Shown: one piece after another, positions 8,356 to 18,166 of the stretch
Layout of the letters: each line of letters starts with the position of its first letter
How positions within the stretch are numbered: position 1 is the stretch's first letter
DNA from: Candidatus Mediterraneibacter intestinavium
GTDB lineage: Bacteria > Bacillota > Clostridia > Lachnospirales > Lachnospiraceae
Direction of reading: 5' to 3'
Length of the DNA: 64,000 nt
NCBI GenBank assembly: GCA_019119205.1
Contig: DWXK01000006.1
Coordinates: forward strand, 62,001-126,000
Made by a program: the position numbers and the translations under genes
The notes under the pieces: generated by a model
Seen by the model: only the letters and a program-made list of their open reading frames with translations
Told to the model about the DNA's origin: nothing
Database searches by the model: none

Positions 8356-9465
8356 TTATACCATCTGGTAGACACATAAATACCTGGATTGAAAATGGAG
8401 TTCCGTGCTGCACACCGCGTATTCCCTCAATATCTGTGCAAATGTCTCCGCTTCTGCTCCGGTCTTTGCTTCCCCTGACCGGTACCAGTCTCTGAGTTCT
8501 TCTAATCTCTCCCTCTCGCACAGGAAAATATAGACGGTGCTGATGTCCCGGTTTTCCGTTTTATAATACTCTCCTGCCGAATTCATGAGAGCGCCCGAGG
8601 CATCGCACATCGCAACGATATAATCATCCGTCGAGGCATTTTCCGAAGCGATCACCTCCGCGCGGATATCCTTCGGCGACTTTATCACCCTGCCGATCCC
8701 CACGCCCTCTTTGGCGATCGTATTGATCTCCTCTACCTCCGTCCTCTCCACATCCTGTCTCACTGCCAGGCTAAAATCCCAGGGGCCCCTGCATTCCAGT
8801 GTCTCGCCCCCTGCTGTTTCCATGTGGATCGAAGTAAGTCGCCAGGCATAAGCAAACGGTCCGGTAACTTCCCTGTTTTTCTGCAGTGGCAGCGTCATAC
8901 ATACTGTCCCGGTAAATGTCCGGCTGTCTATAAGCTGACCTTCCAGAAGTTCCGGTGATGTCAGATCACTGCTTCCGCCTTCCAGTTCTGATCTTCCCTC
9001 TGAATCGATCTGCACCGTAACTTCCCCGAACTCTTCCTCTGTATCTACCTCCGTCCAAAACGGCTCGCTGTTTCGCACAAGCACCGTCATGTACATCGTG
9101 TACCCGTTGTGATGTACATTTGACACCGTGACCGTGACGCCCTCCGTTTCCTGCAGATAGGACTCCCCTGTATACTCCTCCTCGGTTTCCGTGTCCGTCC
9201 CGCTCTTTGCCAGAAACTGCTCCGCCTCTCCGGACTGCTGCTCCCCGGAAGCAGTCTGAGGCTGGATATTTTCACTGTACGCTCCGTATCTTCCCACAGC
9301 ATATCCCGACATACAGATCACGGCGGCAGCTGACAGCCCTGCTGCCAGGGTCATCCTCTTTTTTCTCTGCTCCCGCTTCAGTTCCCCGATGCTTTCCCGA
9401 ATCGCATCGTCCAGTTTCTCCGGGACCGGTATCCTGTCCATCTGACGATCTTCCCGACTATCCAT
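8356..9465 (-). CDS. Putative membrane anti-sigma factor (DUF4179-like)
   Basis: Single TM near the N-terminus (MTLAAGLSAAAVICMSGYAVG); overlaps the ECF sigma gene end. Confidence 0.65.
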   Translation of the reverse strand: MDSREDRQMDRIPVPEKLDDAIRESIGELKREQRKKRMTLAAGLSAAAVICMSGYAVGRYGAYSENIQPQTASGEQQSGEAEQFLAKSGTDTETEEEYTGESYLQETEGVTVTVSNVHHNGYTMYMTVLVRNSEPFWTEVDTEEEFGEVTVQIDSEGRSELEGGSSDLTSPELLEGQLIDSRTFTGTVCMTLPLQKNREVTGPFAYAWRLTSIHMETAGGETLECRGPWDFSLAVRQDVERTEVEEINTIAKEGVGIGRVIKSPKDIRAEVIASENASTDDYIVAMCDASGALMNSAGEYYKTENRDISTVYIFLCERERLEELRDWYRSGEAKTGAEAETFAQILREYAVCSTELHFQSRYLCVYQMV

Positions 9466-9988
9466 TCAGATATCCCTCCTTCAGATATTTTCTGAGTTCC
9501 TGTTTTGCCCTTGTCAGATATGCTGAGACCGAGCCTCTCGGTATCCCCATGACAAATGCGATCTCTTCCTGCTTCAGTCCGTCAAAATAACTCAGGATCA
9601 CAACGGTGCGGTACTTTTCGGGAAGCCTTCGTATCGCCTCGTAAAGGTCCATCCGCTCCTCCGCCGTGATGCCCTGCTCTTCATATGCAGTCTCTTCTTC
9701 CAGTTTCTCTTCGTAATGGTATCCATGCCTGAAATAGTCCTTGGAGACATTGATCAGGATCCTCGTCATCCACGTCCTGAACAGCGCCGGCTCCCGAAGC
9801 TGCCGGATCGAACGGAATCCCTTCAGCACGGTCTCCTGGACGATCTCCACCGCCGCGTCTTCATCACCCGAGTACAGAAAGGCAGTACGGTACAGATAAT
9901 CCTTCTCTCTCTCGATCAGCCGTCCATACGCGTCCACACTGCCCCGGACAGCACGCTTTATATCCCTTAAGGTCGAATCCCCCTCCAT
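9458..9988 (-). CDS. ECF-type RNA polymerase sigma factor
   Basis: 176 aa with sigma-70 region 2 and region 4 (LPEKYRTVVILSYFDGLKQEEIAFVMGIPRGSVSAYLTRAKQELRKYL). Confidence 0.93.
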   Translation of the reverse strand: MEGDSTLRDIKRAVRGSVDAYGRLIEREKDYLYRTAFLYSGDEDAAVEIVQETVLKGFRSIRQLREPALFRTWMTRILINVSKDYFRHGYHYEEKLEEETAYEEQGITAEERMDLYEAIRRLPEKYRTVVILSYFDGLKQEEIAFVMGIPRGSVSAYLTRAKQELRKYLKEGYLNG

Positions 9989-10116
9989 ATGGTTTCCCCC
10001 GTTCTCCCTGTGTACTTTATATCCCCGGATCTATCCTTATCCCTTTTTCCGCATCTCTATATATTAGACGATGTTCATCGGCAAATTGATACAAAATTCT
10101 GAAAAAGTTCGCAAAA

Positions 10117-10150
10117 GGTGCCGTGTACTTTTTCACAAGTACACGGCACC
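10117..10150 (-). terminator. Intrinsic terminator downstream of MBL-fold gene
   Basis: Perfect 14-bp stem GGTGCCGTGTACTT-tttcac-AAGTACACGGCACC, then T-rich sequence on the minus strand. Confidence 0.8.
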
Positions 10151-10152
10151 GT

Positions 10153-11016
10153 TCACAGTTTGATCACATTTCCAGTATTGTTCCGGATAAAATCCTTTCC
10201 AAATACTTCTTTAAGTTTCTCTTCCCCCGCAGCACCAGTGCAGTGAGAAACCGCCATTTTCTGAATATTCATTTTTTTCAGTTCTTCCGCCGTACGCCGG
10301 ATCCGTTCCGGAGTGCCGTCCACCAGATGGGTGCCGCCTATGACCGCGCAGATATCCCTGCCGGTCTGGGCAGAGATGTCCTGCAGGATATTGATGATCC
10401 CGGCGTGAGAACATCCTGCGATCACCACCAGCCCCGCGCCGGTCTCTATCCCAAGGACGATCTCATCCTGAAAATCATCGGGGACATATGTCTTCTCCCC
10501 GGCTTCATCCGTCTTTTGATAAACCATTTTGGGGCTCATCGTCTCAAGATCATTCCTGCGCGCGAAATGGTGAAAGACCGTCATCCGTTCATTGATCTGC
10601 ATGGCTTTTCCACTTACTTTGACCAGTTCCAGATTCCTGTCAGAAAAGTCCTTCTCCGAGAATGTGATGCCGTTGAATTTGTATTCGCCCTCCCGCAGTT
10701 TATATTTCTTCCGGAATATCTCCTCACCGGTGACCACCTTCGTCTTTTTCCCAAGCAGGGGCAGAAGACGCGGCACACCTCCCCCGTGGTCATAATGCCC
10801 GTGGCTGATAAACAGGTAGTCCAGATCATCCAGTGATTTCCCCAGCCGTCCGGCATTGTCAATAAAATCCCCGCTCTGTCCGGTGTCAAAAAGCGCCTTT
10901 ACCGACTCTCCCCTGCTGTCCTTCATTTCAATATAAAGAGACAACCCGTGCTCATATTTCAATTTTCCCGGATCATCCGGGCTGTTTTCGATCAGAGTTG
11001 TTATCAGGATTTCCAC
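10153..11016 (-). CDS. MBL-fold metallo-hydrolase
   Basis: FISHGHYDHGGGVPRLL metallo-beta-lactamase motif; VVIAGCSHAGIINIL. Confidence 0.9.
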   Translation of the reverse strand: MEILITTLIENSPDDPGKLKYEHGLSLYIEMKDSRGESVKALFDTGQSGDFIDNAGRLGKSLDDLDYLFISHGHYDHGGGVPRLLPLLGKKTKVVTGEEIFRKKYKLREGEYKFNGITFSEKDFSDRNLELVKVSGKAMQINERMTVFHHFARRNDLETMSPKMVYQKTDEAGEKTYVPDDFQDEIVLGIETGAGLVVIAGCSHAGIINILQDISAQTGRDICAVIGGTHLVDGTPERIRRTAEELKKMNIQKMAVSHCTGAAGEEKLKEVFGKDFIRNNTGNVIKL

Positions 11017-11025
11017 ATTTACACC

Positions 11026-11901
11026 TTATGAGAAGAATTTCTCCATTACCTCCTGCGCCGGCATATCCTGCCCGGTAAACAGTTCGAACGCAGCAGCTCC
11101 CTGCCAGAGCAGCATCCCGATCCCGGGCACCGCAGCACGGCATCCTTTCTCCTTTGCCTTTCGGATCAGAAGGGTCTCGCGGGGATTATAGACCACATCA
11201 GCAACAGCAAGTTCCGGACGTAACAGTTCCTCCGGTACCGGCATAACATCTTCCATGGGGCTCATCCCGGCACGGGTCGCATTGACAAGGATATCGCACC
11301 GGTCCACAGCGGATTTCAGAGTATCCATATCATCAAGATCGTTTATGGACACGCTCTTGATCCCGGGCACTGCGTTTCTGATCTTCTCCACGGTCTTCTC
11401 CCCGTTGGCGTAGAACTCGTCTTTCCGGTTGAAGATCGCGATCTCATCCACGCCGTCCAGAGCCGCCTGTACTGCAATGGCAGTCGCCGCTCCGCCTGTT
11501 CCCAGCAGCACGATCTTCTGTCCCTTGATCTCAACACCGTGTTCCTTTAAATTGCGCACAAAACCAACGCCGTCCGTCATATGTCCGGTCATCGTGCCAT
11601 CGTCTTCCACCACAACAGTATTGCACGCGCCCACCAGTTCCGCCGCGGGAGAAAGCCGGTCTACCAGCCTCGCTGTCTCCGTCTTGTCAGGCATCGTGAT
11701 ATTAAATCCGCCCACATTTAAAGTACGGAACGCGTCGATTGCGTCCTTTGTCTTCTCAACCGGTATATCAAAAGCAAGATAAGCACAGTCAAGCCCGAGC
11801 TTTGCAAAACTGTAATTATACATTGCCGGTGATCCTGAATGTCCGACCGGAGAACCGATCAGTGCATATAATCTTGTGTGTCCATTAATTCTCTGTTCCA
11901 T
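11026..11901 (-). CDS. aroE: Shikimate dehydrogenase
   Basis: LYALIGSPVGHSGSPAMYNYSF, NITMPDK, LLGTGGAATAIAVQAAL, ATRAGMSP; start set at 11901 after GGAAGGAG. Confidence 0.92.
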   Translation of the reverse strand: MEQRINGHTRLYALIGSPVGHSGSPAMYNYSFAKLGLDCAYLAFDIPVEKTKDAIDAFRTLNVGGFNITMPDKTETARLVDRLSPAAELVGACNTVVVEDDGTMTGHMTDGVGFVRNLKEHGVEIKGQKIVLLGTGGAATAIAVQAALDGVDEIAIFNRKDEFYANGEKTVEKIRNAVPGIKSVSINDLDDMDTLKSAVDRCDILVNATRAGMSPMEDVMPVPEELLRPELAVADVVYNPRETLLIRKAKEKGCRAAVPGIGMLLWQGAAAFELFTGQDMPAQEVMEKFFS

Positions 11902-12056
11902 TGGTTGACAGCTCCTTCCAAAAATAAATGCAGGTACAGTATAACACGCTTTCTTTCTCACTGCAATACTTTAACGTGCGAAAATAAGATTTTCAAAAGA
12001 GTATTTCCAAAACAGCAGAACACAGCCTTTCCGAAAGCAGATTTCGGGAGCGCAGC

Positions 12057-12112
12057 CTTCCCTGATCGCAGAAAAGGACCCGGACCGCCTTTCAGCAGTC
12101 CGGATCCTCTGT
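12057..12112 (-). repeat. 56-bp direct repeat copy A, contains terminator hairpin
   Basis: 51/56 identical to 15338-15393; includes CTTCCCTGATCGCAGAAAAGGACCCGGACC and CCGGATCCTCTGT. Confidence 0.85.
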
Positions 12113-12128
12113 CCTGTCTTATCTTAAA

Positions 12129-15100
12129 TTATCTCATTCTTTTTCTGCCCAGCAGCACTGCTGCGATCGCCGCAGCTGATACAACACAGAATATCAGCGG
12201 GATCACCGGGGATGCCTGATCTCCCGTCTTAACACTTTTATCTGCTGTAGTCTTTTCCGCTGTGCTCATTTCAGCTTTTTGCACCTTGTCCTGGCCGTCT
12301 GTCTGAGGCGTATCCTGATCTCCAGGACCTCCACCCTGTCCCTCGTTCGGATCTTCACTTTCTGCCTTCATCACCAGAACATAGTCCGAAGCATGGCTGA
12401 ATGCGAGGGATATATCTCCATTCGGCTGGATCAGCCCTGCATCTACAAACACCATTTTCCCTTCGCTGTCATACCAGTAAAGATTGCCGTATTTTCCTGC
12501 ATATTCTTTTCCGGCATTGAATGTGAGGGTCGCCTGGAACCCAAAGTTTCCATTATGTGTCAGAGAGAGCTGCATTGCCGGGTTATCCCCTGCCAGCTCT
12601 GCAACAGTAGAACTCGGGATCGCATCGGTGTTCAGCTTCACTTCAAGATTGATGTCTTTCAGGTTGTCAGCCTGGATATCCTTCCCATTGATCGTCCAGG
12701 TATAGCCGCCCATATCGAGTACGATATCCACATCTTTTCCCTTCGCTGTCTCAAGTACATCTTTCGGGACAACAGTCGCCGCTCCCATATCGATACGGAC
12801 AGATTCGCCTTCGTCCGCCTTGTCCACCATATCGACGATCTGGGAAACAGACTCTTCCGGCAGGGTCACTCCGCCCGGAGTTTCCGCCGGCTCATCCGGG
12901 TCGGCCGGTCCGGTCGAACCGCCCTCGCCTGCATATCCGTAAACTGTTCTCACCCCGTCATAAGTCATTGCCTTTCCTAAATCCCTTTCCTCATCGGAAA
13001 GCGAAATCCAGGTGTAATTCTCCGGAACCGCCACTGGCTCTCCGGGTTCAGCGACTTTACATATTATTTCGAACTCTTCCTCTGGCGGGAATTCCCAGAT
13101 CTCATCTGGATTTTTAAAGCAGTCATGTGCCATAAACCTTACAAGACCTTTATCATACATCGCTTCTGCGTAGACCGTGTAACGTTCACCCACTGCCGCC
13201 TCCGGATCGTCTCCATAGATATCCCATCCCTCAAAGGTCAGTCCCGGATAGCTGCTGTCCGGCGTAAAACCATTGCGGGCTTTGTCTATCATTTCTTTCC
13301 TCGTCGTATCCTTTGATACGAGATAGACCTCAGAATATTCCTGCGAATATCCATCCTTATCATAATAGTGATATCGGACATCTACCGGCGCCTTGTCATA
13401 TACAGCGTAAAAGAAGAAATAGCTGTCGCTCACGATCTGCTGGTCCAGATCCAGTGTATTGCCCTCATAATCGCTCCAGCCCAGGAATGTAAGACCGGGA
13501 TATTCCGGAACCTCCGGCTCTGTAACGCCCGCTTCCGCAAGCGTTGTCCTCCGCTCTACATTTTCATATGACTTCTCATCCAGCATGGTCCATTGTCCAT
13601 TCTCGTCGAGCGCCATGAACGTGACGTTCACGCTGTATGTGGGATTTACAAATGTATTCCCGTTACGGACCCGGAAATAATACGGCATATCCTCCCAATA
13701 CGAACTGTCATCAGCATAATTTCCGGCCTCATCGTATACAGAGATATAAGAGATATACCACTCGCATGGATAGGTCTCCTCCGTCACTTCAAAAGAACCT
13801 TTATACAGACCTGATGCGCTGTCGTAGTCCAGATATACATATACATATGAATCAGCGATATCAGCAGCCGCAGTCAGGTCGACCGTCGCGTTGCTGCTAA
13901 GCTGTACGTTATCTGTCGCTTTCACTGTGATGTTAACAGTGTCTCCGGGTTCCAGTATCTCACCCTGACTGTCGATCTCAACGCTTTCGATGACCGGAGC
14001 TTCTGTATCCCCCTCTGTCCCTGCAACAATGTAGGACACTTCCGGGAGGGCAGATGTCCGGATCTCAAAATTTTTCTCCATGTATTTGAAATACAGTCCT
14101 TCAAGCGTCCAGGTTCCCGGCTCCATCCAACTGTTCGCATAAAAGCTTCCTGTGTATGTATCCTCTGTATCCCAGAGCAGGCCCGCATAGCATTCTTCCG
14201 TATAATCCCCGTTCTTAAATACTGCGATGAAAGATCCATTCTGCAGCATTGTCTCCGGCAGACCAGATGTGATCCTGAAGCTGAAGTTCTTGTACTCATC
14301 CTGTTTCAGGGTTGCTCCCGAATCCTCAAATGTGATATCTTCAGCTGAAATATCTTCCATATCTGCCGGGGTTACAGAAACTTCATATTTATGATTGCCC
14401 TGGTCGTCATACACAACCCAGTCCACATAATTGTTATAAATATCTGTAACTCTAATCTGAGTGACCTCGATCTTGCTGTAGACCACATTTTCAAGAGAAT
14501 AGCTTCCTTCATACAGCTTCGGATCTGAAGCGTTCTGTGTGAGTTCCATCGTCTCCCACGAAGACCTTCCATCACCGCTTTCATCAGAAAACTGCAGATC
14601 TACGGTCACCCTCTCTATCTCGCTATCCGCATCATATGCCCGCAGGGAGATCTTCAGATCATCTTCATAACTTAATGTCTGCCCGTTCTGCGGCATGTCC
14701 ACGCTCTCGATCACCGGTTTTACCGTATCATACTGACCGTCCGCCATCAGGCTGATACCGTTCTCTGCCGAAGGCTCTTCAGCCTCTGTCTCTCCCTCAA
14801 TGTCTTCTTCGGTCGTCTCAGTCTCCGGGCTCCCTTTCCCGAGTACGTTCGAGCTGTTCTCTGTAGAACCTTCCGTCGTCTCTTCTGCCTTTGTTTCAGA
14901 TGAACCATCAGCCGTCTCTTCTCCCTGTCCGTCTGACGTGTCCTCTGTTTCCGTCTCGCCTTCCGTCTGGCCTTCCCCTGTCACTTTCCCCGGCTGCTCA
15001 CCGGTCGTAGAATTGGCCGTCTGTTTTTCGCTGTCCGCCGTCCCCTCTACAGGCTGTTCTTCCTGATTCACATCTCCCGCTGCCTGTTCAGTAGGAACCG

Positions 15101-15224
15101 CACTTTCCGGCGCTTCTTCTGCCATAACTCCCATCGGCGATGCCGTCAGAGTCAGTGCGAGAGCCAGAACGCCTGCTCTTTTGAGCAGATCCTTACGCAA
15201 TCCCATTTCTTTTTCCTCCTGCAA
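12129..15224 (-). CDS. Large secreted cell-wall-anchored surface protein
   Basis: 1031 aa; signal peptide (LALALTLTASPMGVMA), Glu/Thr-rich low-complexity region, Ig/InlB-like repeats, C-terminal SVKTGDQ sorting-like motif, TM and RKRMR tail. Confidence 0.85.
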   Translation of the reverse strand: MQEEKEMGLRKDLLKRAGVLALALTLTASPMGVMAEEAPESAVPTEQAAGDVNQEEQPVEGTADSEKQTANSTTGEQPGKVTGEGQTEGETETEDTSDGQGEETADGSSETKAEETTEGSTENSSNVLGKGSPETETTEEDIEGETEAEEPSAENGISLMADGQYDTVKPVIESVDMPQNGQTLSYEDDLKISLRAYDADSEIERVTVDLQFSDESGDGRSSWETMELTQNASDPKLYEGSYSLENVVYSKIEVTQIRVTDIYNNYVDWVVYDDQGNHKYEVSVTPADMEDISAEDITFEDSGATLKQDEYKNFSFRITSGLPETMLQNGSFIAVFKNGDYTEECYAGLLWDTEDTYTGSFYANSWMEPGTWTLEGLYFKYMEKNFEIRTSALPEVSYIVAGTEGDTEAPVIESVEIDSQGEILEPGDTVNITVKATDNVQLSSNATVDLTAAADIADSYVYVYLDYDSASGLYKGSFEVTEETYPCEWYISYISVYDEAGNYADDSSYWEDMPYYFRVRNGNTFVNPTYSVNVTFMALDENGQWTMLDEKSYENVERRTTLAEAGVTEPEVPEYPGLTFLGWSDYEGNTLDLDQQIVSDSYFFFYAVYDKAPVDVRYHYYDKDGYSQEYSEVYLVSKDTTRKEMIDKARNGFTPDSSYPGLTFEGWDIYGDDPEAAVGERYTVYAEAMYDKGLVRFMAHDCFKNPDEIWEFPPEEEFEIICKVAEPGEPVAVPENYTWISLSDEERDLGKAMTYDGVRTVYGYAGEGGSTGPADPDEPAETPGGVTLPEESVSQIVDMVDKADEGESVRIDMGAATVVPKDVLETAKGKDVDIVLDMGGYTWTINGKDIQADNLKDINLEVKLNTDAIPSSTVAELAGDNPAMQLSLTHNGNFGFQATLTFNAGKEYAGKYGNLYWYDSEGKMVFVDAGLIQPNGDISLAFSHASDYVLVMKAESEDPNEGQGGGPGDQDTPQTDGQDKVQKAEMSTAEKTTADKSVKTGDQASPVIPLIFCVVSAAAIAAVLLGRKRMR

Positions 15225-15337
15225 ATTAATTATGGTATTTCATACCATATCATTTTTATTATACTGCCGCAGTATGCCGGACAGACACGCAAAATATTAC
15301 CTTTCCCATGCATTCTATTCCATCATGCTGTTTTTCG

Positions 15338-15393
15338 CTTCCCTGATCGCAGAAAAGGACCCGGACCACCTCACCGCAGCCCGGATCCTCTGT
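15338..15393 (-). repeat. 56-bp direct repeat copy B
   Basis: 51/56 identical to copy A, same orientation, on the opposite side of the surface-protein gene. Confidence 0.85.
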
Positions 15394-15495
15394 ATTTTTA
15401 CCCCTTTTATCCTTCTCTGTCACAAAATCTGCCACCGCCGGAACAGTTTCGATATATTTTTTCAGTTCATTGTTCATGATCCTATCTCTCCTCTT

Positions 15496-16145
15496 TTATT
15501 TCTTCTTTTCGGATCCGCGTCCCGGCGCGATATAACCGTTCTTCGGATCAAGGAATTCCTTTGTCATCTTTCTCACTTCAGGAGCAAGGAAGATCAGCGC
15601 AATTATTTTCGGGATGATCAGAAGCCCCAGGGCAACATCCTGAATCGACCACACCATATTTATCGTACTCATGCTTCCTAATATAATAAGGAAAGGAAAA
15701 ATCACCCGGTACACGTTCGCCCATTTCGGTTTTTTTAAGAAGGTCAGGCTGATATGTCCAAAATACCACTGGCTCATGATCGAGGTGCCGGCAAAGAGCA
15801 GCAGGCTGATATAGGTCACATACTGCATCCCCGGAAAGACACTCTCAAATGCCGCGGCTGTCAGCGTTGCCGCGTTGTCATGTACCTGATTCACTCCTGT
15901 CACAAGTACCGTAAATCCGGTCGTACTGCAGATCAGGAGCGTATCCACGAACACTTCCACGATTCCGTAGAACCCCTGTCTGGCCGGGTGATCCACCTGC
16001 GCGGAAGAGTGAAGGACTGCCGTGATATAGATCCCTGCCATGATCGGAGAGACGTTCTGTGCCACCTGGACAAGACGTTTGAATCCTCCGCTTATGATCA
16101 GGCTCATGACCACCGCCATGATGACCGCTGTCAGGATCACCGGAG
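15496..16145 (-). pseudogene. Remnant of alanine/glycine:cation symporter (AGCS family)
   Basis: LTAVIMAVVMSLIISGGFKRLVQVAQNVSPIMAGIYI joins directly to QVDHPARQGFYGIVEVFVDTLLICSTTGFTVLVTG, missing the conserved block between; N-terminal half absent. Confidence 0.75.
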
Positions 16146-16350
16146 AATGGAACTTTTTCTGCCCCCATGACCGCCGCAAGCGTCGGCGCGACATCGATCA
16201 GGTGCACGCCCGTGATCTTTCCTTTTCCGATTCCCTCGCCGGTGATCATGAAAGAAGTTCTCATCTCAGGGAACTTCTCGCTGTATCCGTGCTGCGCTTT
16301 CTGGGTCAGCGTGGTCCTCAGATAGTCACCTGTAACGTCATCCCGTATCT
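16145..16350 (-). pseudogene. C-terminal fragment of phosphodiesterase/alkaline-phosphatase-superfamily protein
   Basis: Frame reads HGYSEKFPEMRTSFMITGEGIGKGKITGVHLIDVAPTLAAVMGAEKVPFSGDPD; no N-terminal part. Confidence 0.6.
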
Positions 16351-16590
16351 CATATCCTTTCTTTCTTCTGCAACGGTAACAGGCACGCCGGCCGCTTTAA
16401 AGTCATCTGCCTGGCGCTTCGTTATGCCCGAATCTGTGATCAGCCTGGAGATCTCCTCCACACCGCACATTCTGACCAGAGAATTGACGCCCAGTTTGGA
16501 ACTGTCCGCAATCACGATCGTTTCCGCCGCCGCTTCCATCATACTGGGGATCTTTTCCTTCCTGCCTCACGAGAGCATGGGAATCGCAGG
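16330..16590 (-). pseudogene. C-terminal fragment of DeoR-family regulator
   Basis: MMEAAAETIVIADSSKLGVNSLVRMCGVEEISRLITDSGITKRQADDFKAAGVPVTVAE matches the DeoR effector-domain ending; upstream frame broken. Confidence 0.65.
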
Positions 16591-16689
16591 ATGACGGTGT
16601 TCGCAGTCTGCGGCGTTCTGCTGAGTACATTCATCGTCCGGAAACTGGTCAAAAAAAGCTGATACTTACAACCGGATCACTATATTTCC

Positions 16690-16714
16690 AGAAGAGCCCT
16701 TTACGGGCTCTTCT
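16690..16714. terminator. Bidirectional hairpin upstream of V/A-ATPase operon
   Basis: AGAAGAGCCC/GGGCTCTTCT. Confidence 0.6.
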
Positions 16715-16804
16715 GCGTCTTATAACGGAATCTTAACTTGCATTTTTTTTAATTTGGTGTATGATATAAGATATTATGATTTTCTAACAAACAGGAGGCT
16801 GTTT

Positions 16805-17116
16805 ATGGACTCTATTGTGAACAGATTGACGGAAATTGAAGATGCTGCCGCTGCGATCGTGCAGCATGCAGATGCGCAGAAAGATGTTCTGGACAGTGAA
16901 TTTGACGAAAAGCGCAAAAGCTTCGACGCCGAACTGGAGAAGAAGACACAGGAACGCATCGATGCGATACGAAAGGATCTCGAGGAAGATACTTCCCGGC
17001 TCCTTGACAGCCAGAACGGCTCCAGCGGCGCCGCCATTGAAGCTCTCCGAAGAGAATACGATGAACGGCACACGGAATATGCCCGTGAGATCTTGAAACG
17101 CATCACCGAGGTGTAG
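16805..17116 (+). CDS. V/A-type ATPase peripheral-stalk subunit (G/H-like)
   Basis: Coiled-coil MDSIVNRLTEIEDAAAAIVQHADAQKDVLDSEF..., first gene of the V/A-ATPase cluster. Confidence 0.8.
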   Translation: MDSIVNRLTEIEDAAAAIVQHADAQKDVLDSEFDEKRKSFDAELEKKTQERIDAIRKDLEEDTSRLLDSQNGSSGAAIEALRREYDERHTEYAREILKRITEV

Positions 17117-17119
17117 CTT

Positions 17120-18166
17120 ATGGGAAATTTACTTGCTTACAGCGGGATCGCTACCAAGATACGCGCGATGGAATCCAAGCTGCTCAAACCGGAACAGTTT
17201 GAAGAGATCGCGAACATGACAAGCGTTCCCGAGATCGTTGACTATCTGCGAAGGAACACTGCCTATGCCGAGGCTCTCTCGCCGTTGGAGGACGACCAGA
17301 TCCATAGGGGAAATGTGGAAAAGCTCCTTATCCAGTCGTTTTATCACGACTACACAAAAATATACAGGTTCTGCGGGCAGAAACAGCGCCGTTTTATGCG
17401 GCAGCTCATAAAACCCTACGAGATCGAACTGATCAACTACTGTCTGAGGATCGTGATCAACCACTACCGCCAGCCTTTTGACCTGAATTATAAAAAGGCA
17501 TTTTTCGACCGGTACTCCCAGATCTCCATTGAGAAGCTGATCACTTCCCGGACCACGGATGAACTGATCGAGAACCTGAACGGGACGGAATATTATGCGC
17601 CCCTCAAAAAGCTGAAGGACTCTCAGAACGTGACCCTCTATGATTACGATCTGACACTGAACCTTTACTATTTCACATCGATCTGGAAAGAGCAGAAAAA
17701 GAATCTGAAAAAAGATGATTTTGACCTTTTCAAAAGGGACTGCGGAGCCCAGATCGACCTTCTGAACCTGCAGTGGATCTACCGGGCGAAAAAATATTAT
17801 AATATGAAGCCGGCAGATATCTATCTTCTGCTCATACCGATCCACTACAAAATATCGACAGATCTGATCAAGGAACTGGTGGAAGCGCCGGGACTTGAGG
17901 AATTTCAGGCAGCCGTATCACGTACCAGCTACGCGCGCCACTATAATTTCCAGCAGAATCTGACGATCGAACAGATGTATACAGACTGTCTGCATTCTCT
18001 GTTCACACTTGACCGCCGCCGGAATCCTTATTCTATCGCGGCAGTTAATTCTTACCTCTTCCTCAAAGAAGAGGAACTCAAAAAGCTGACGACCGCCCTG
18101 GAATGCATACGATACAGTCTGACTCCCGGCGAGACGCTGGCATACGTTGGAGGTAGAACCCAATGA
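17120..18166 (+). CDS. V-type ATPase subunit C
   Basis: MGNLLAYSGIATKIRAMESKLLKPEQFEEIANMTSVPEIVDYL; position in operon. Confidence 0.9.
   Translation: MGNLLAYSGIATKIRAMESKLLKPEQFEEIANMTSVPEIVDYLRRNTAYAEALSPLEDDQIHRGNVEKLLIQSFYHDYTKIYRFCGQKQRRFMRQLIKPYEIELINYCLRIVINHYRQPFDLNYKKAFFDRYSQISIEKLITSRTTDELIENLNGTEYYAPLKKLKDSQNVTLYDYDLTLNLYYFTSIWKEQKKNLKKDDFDLFKRDCGAQIDLLNLQWIYRAKKYYNMKPADIYLLLIPIHYKISTDLIKELVEAPGLEEFQAAVSRTSYARHYNFQQNLTIEQMYTDCLHSLFTLDRRRNPYSIAAVNSYLFLKEEELKKLTTALECIRYSLTPGETLAYVGGRTQ

Noticed and set aside
12057-15393. Insertion sequence or transposon flanked by repeats
   Set aside because: No transposase or integrase between the repeats, which are direct and contain terminators; treated as duplication or deletion substrates instead.
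15259-15477. Minus-strand 72-aa ORF with a plausible RBS (MNNELKKYIETVPAVADFVTEKDKRGK...)
   Set aside because: Runs straight through a terminator hairpin (repeat copy B) and its C-terminal half looks random; cannot support it as functional, although its start may be a remnant.
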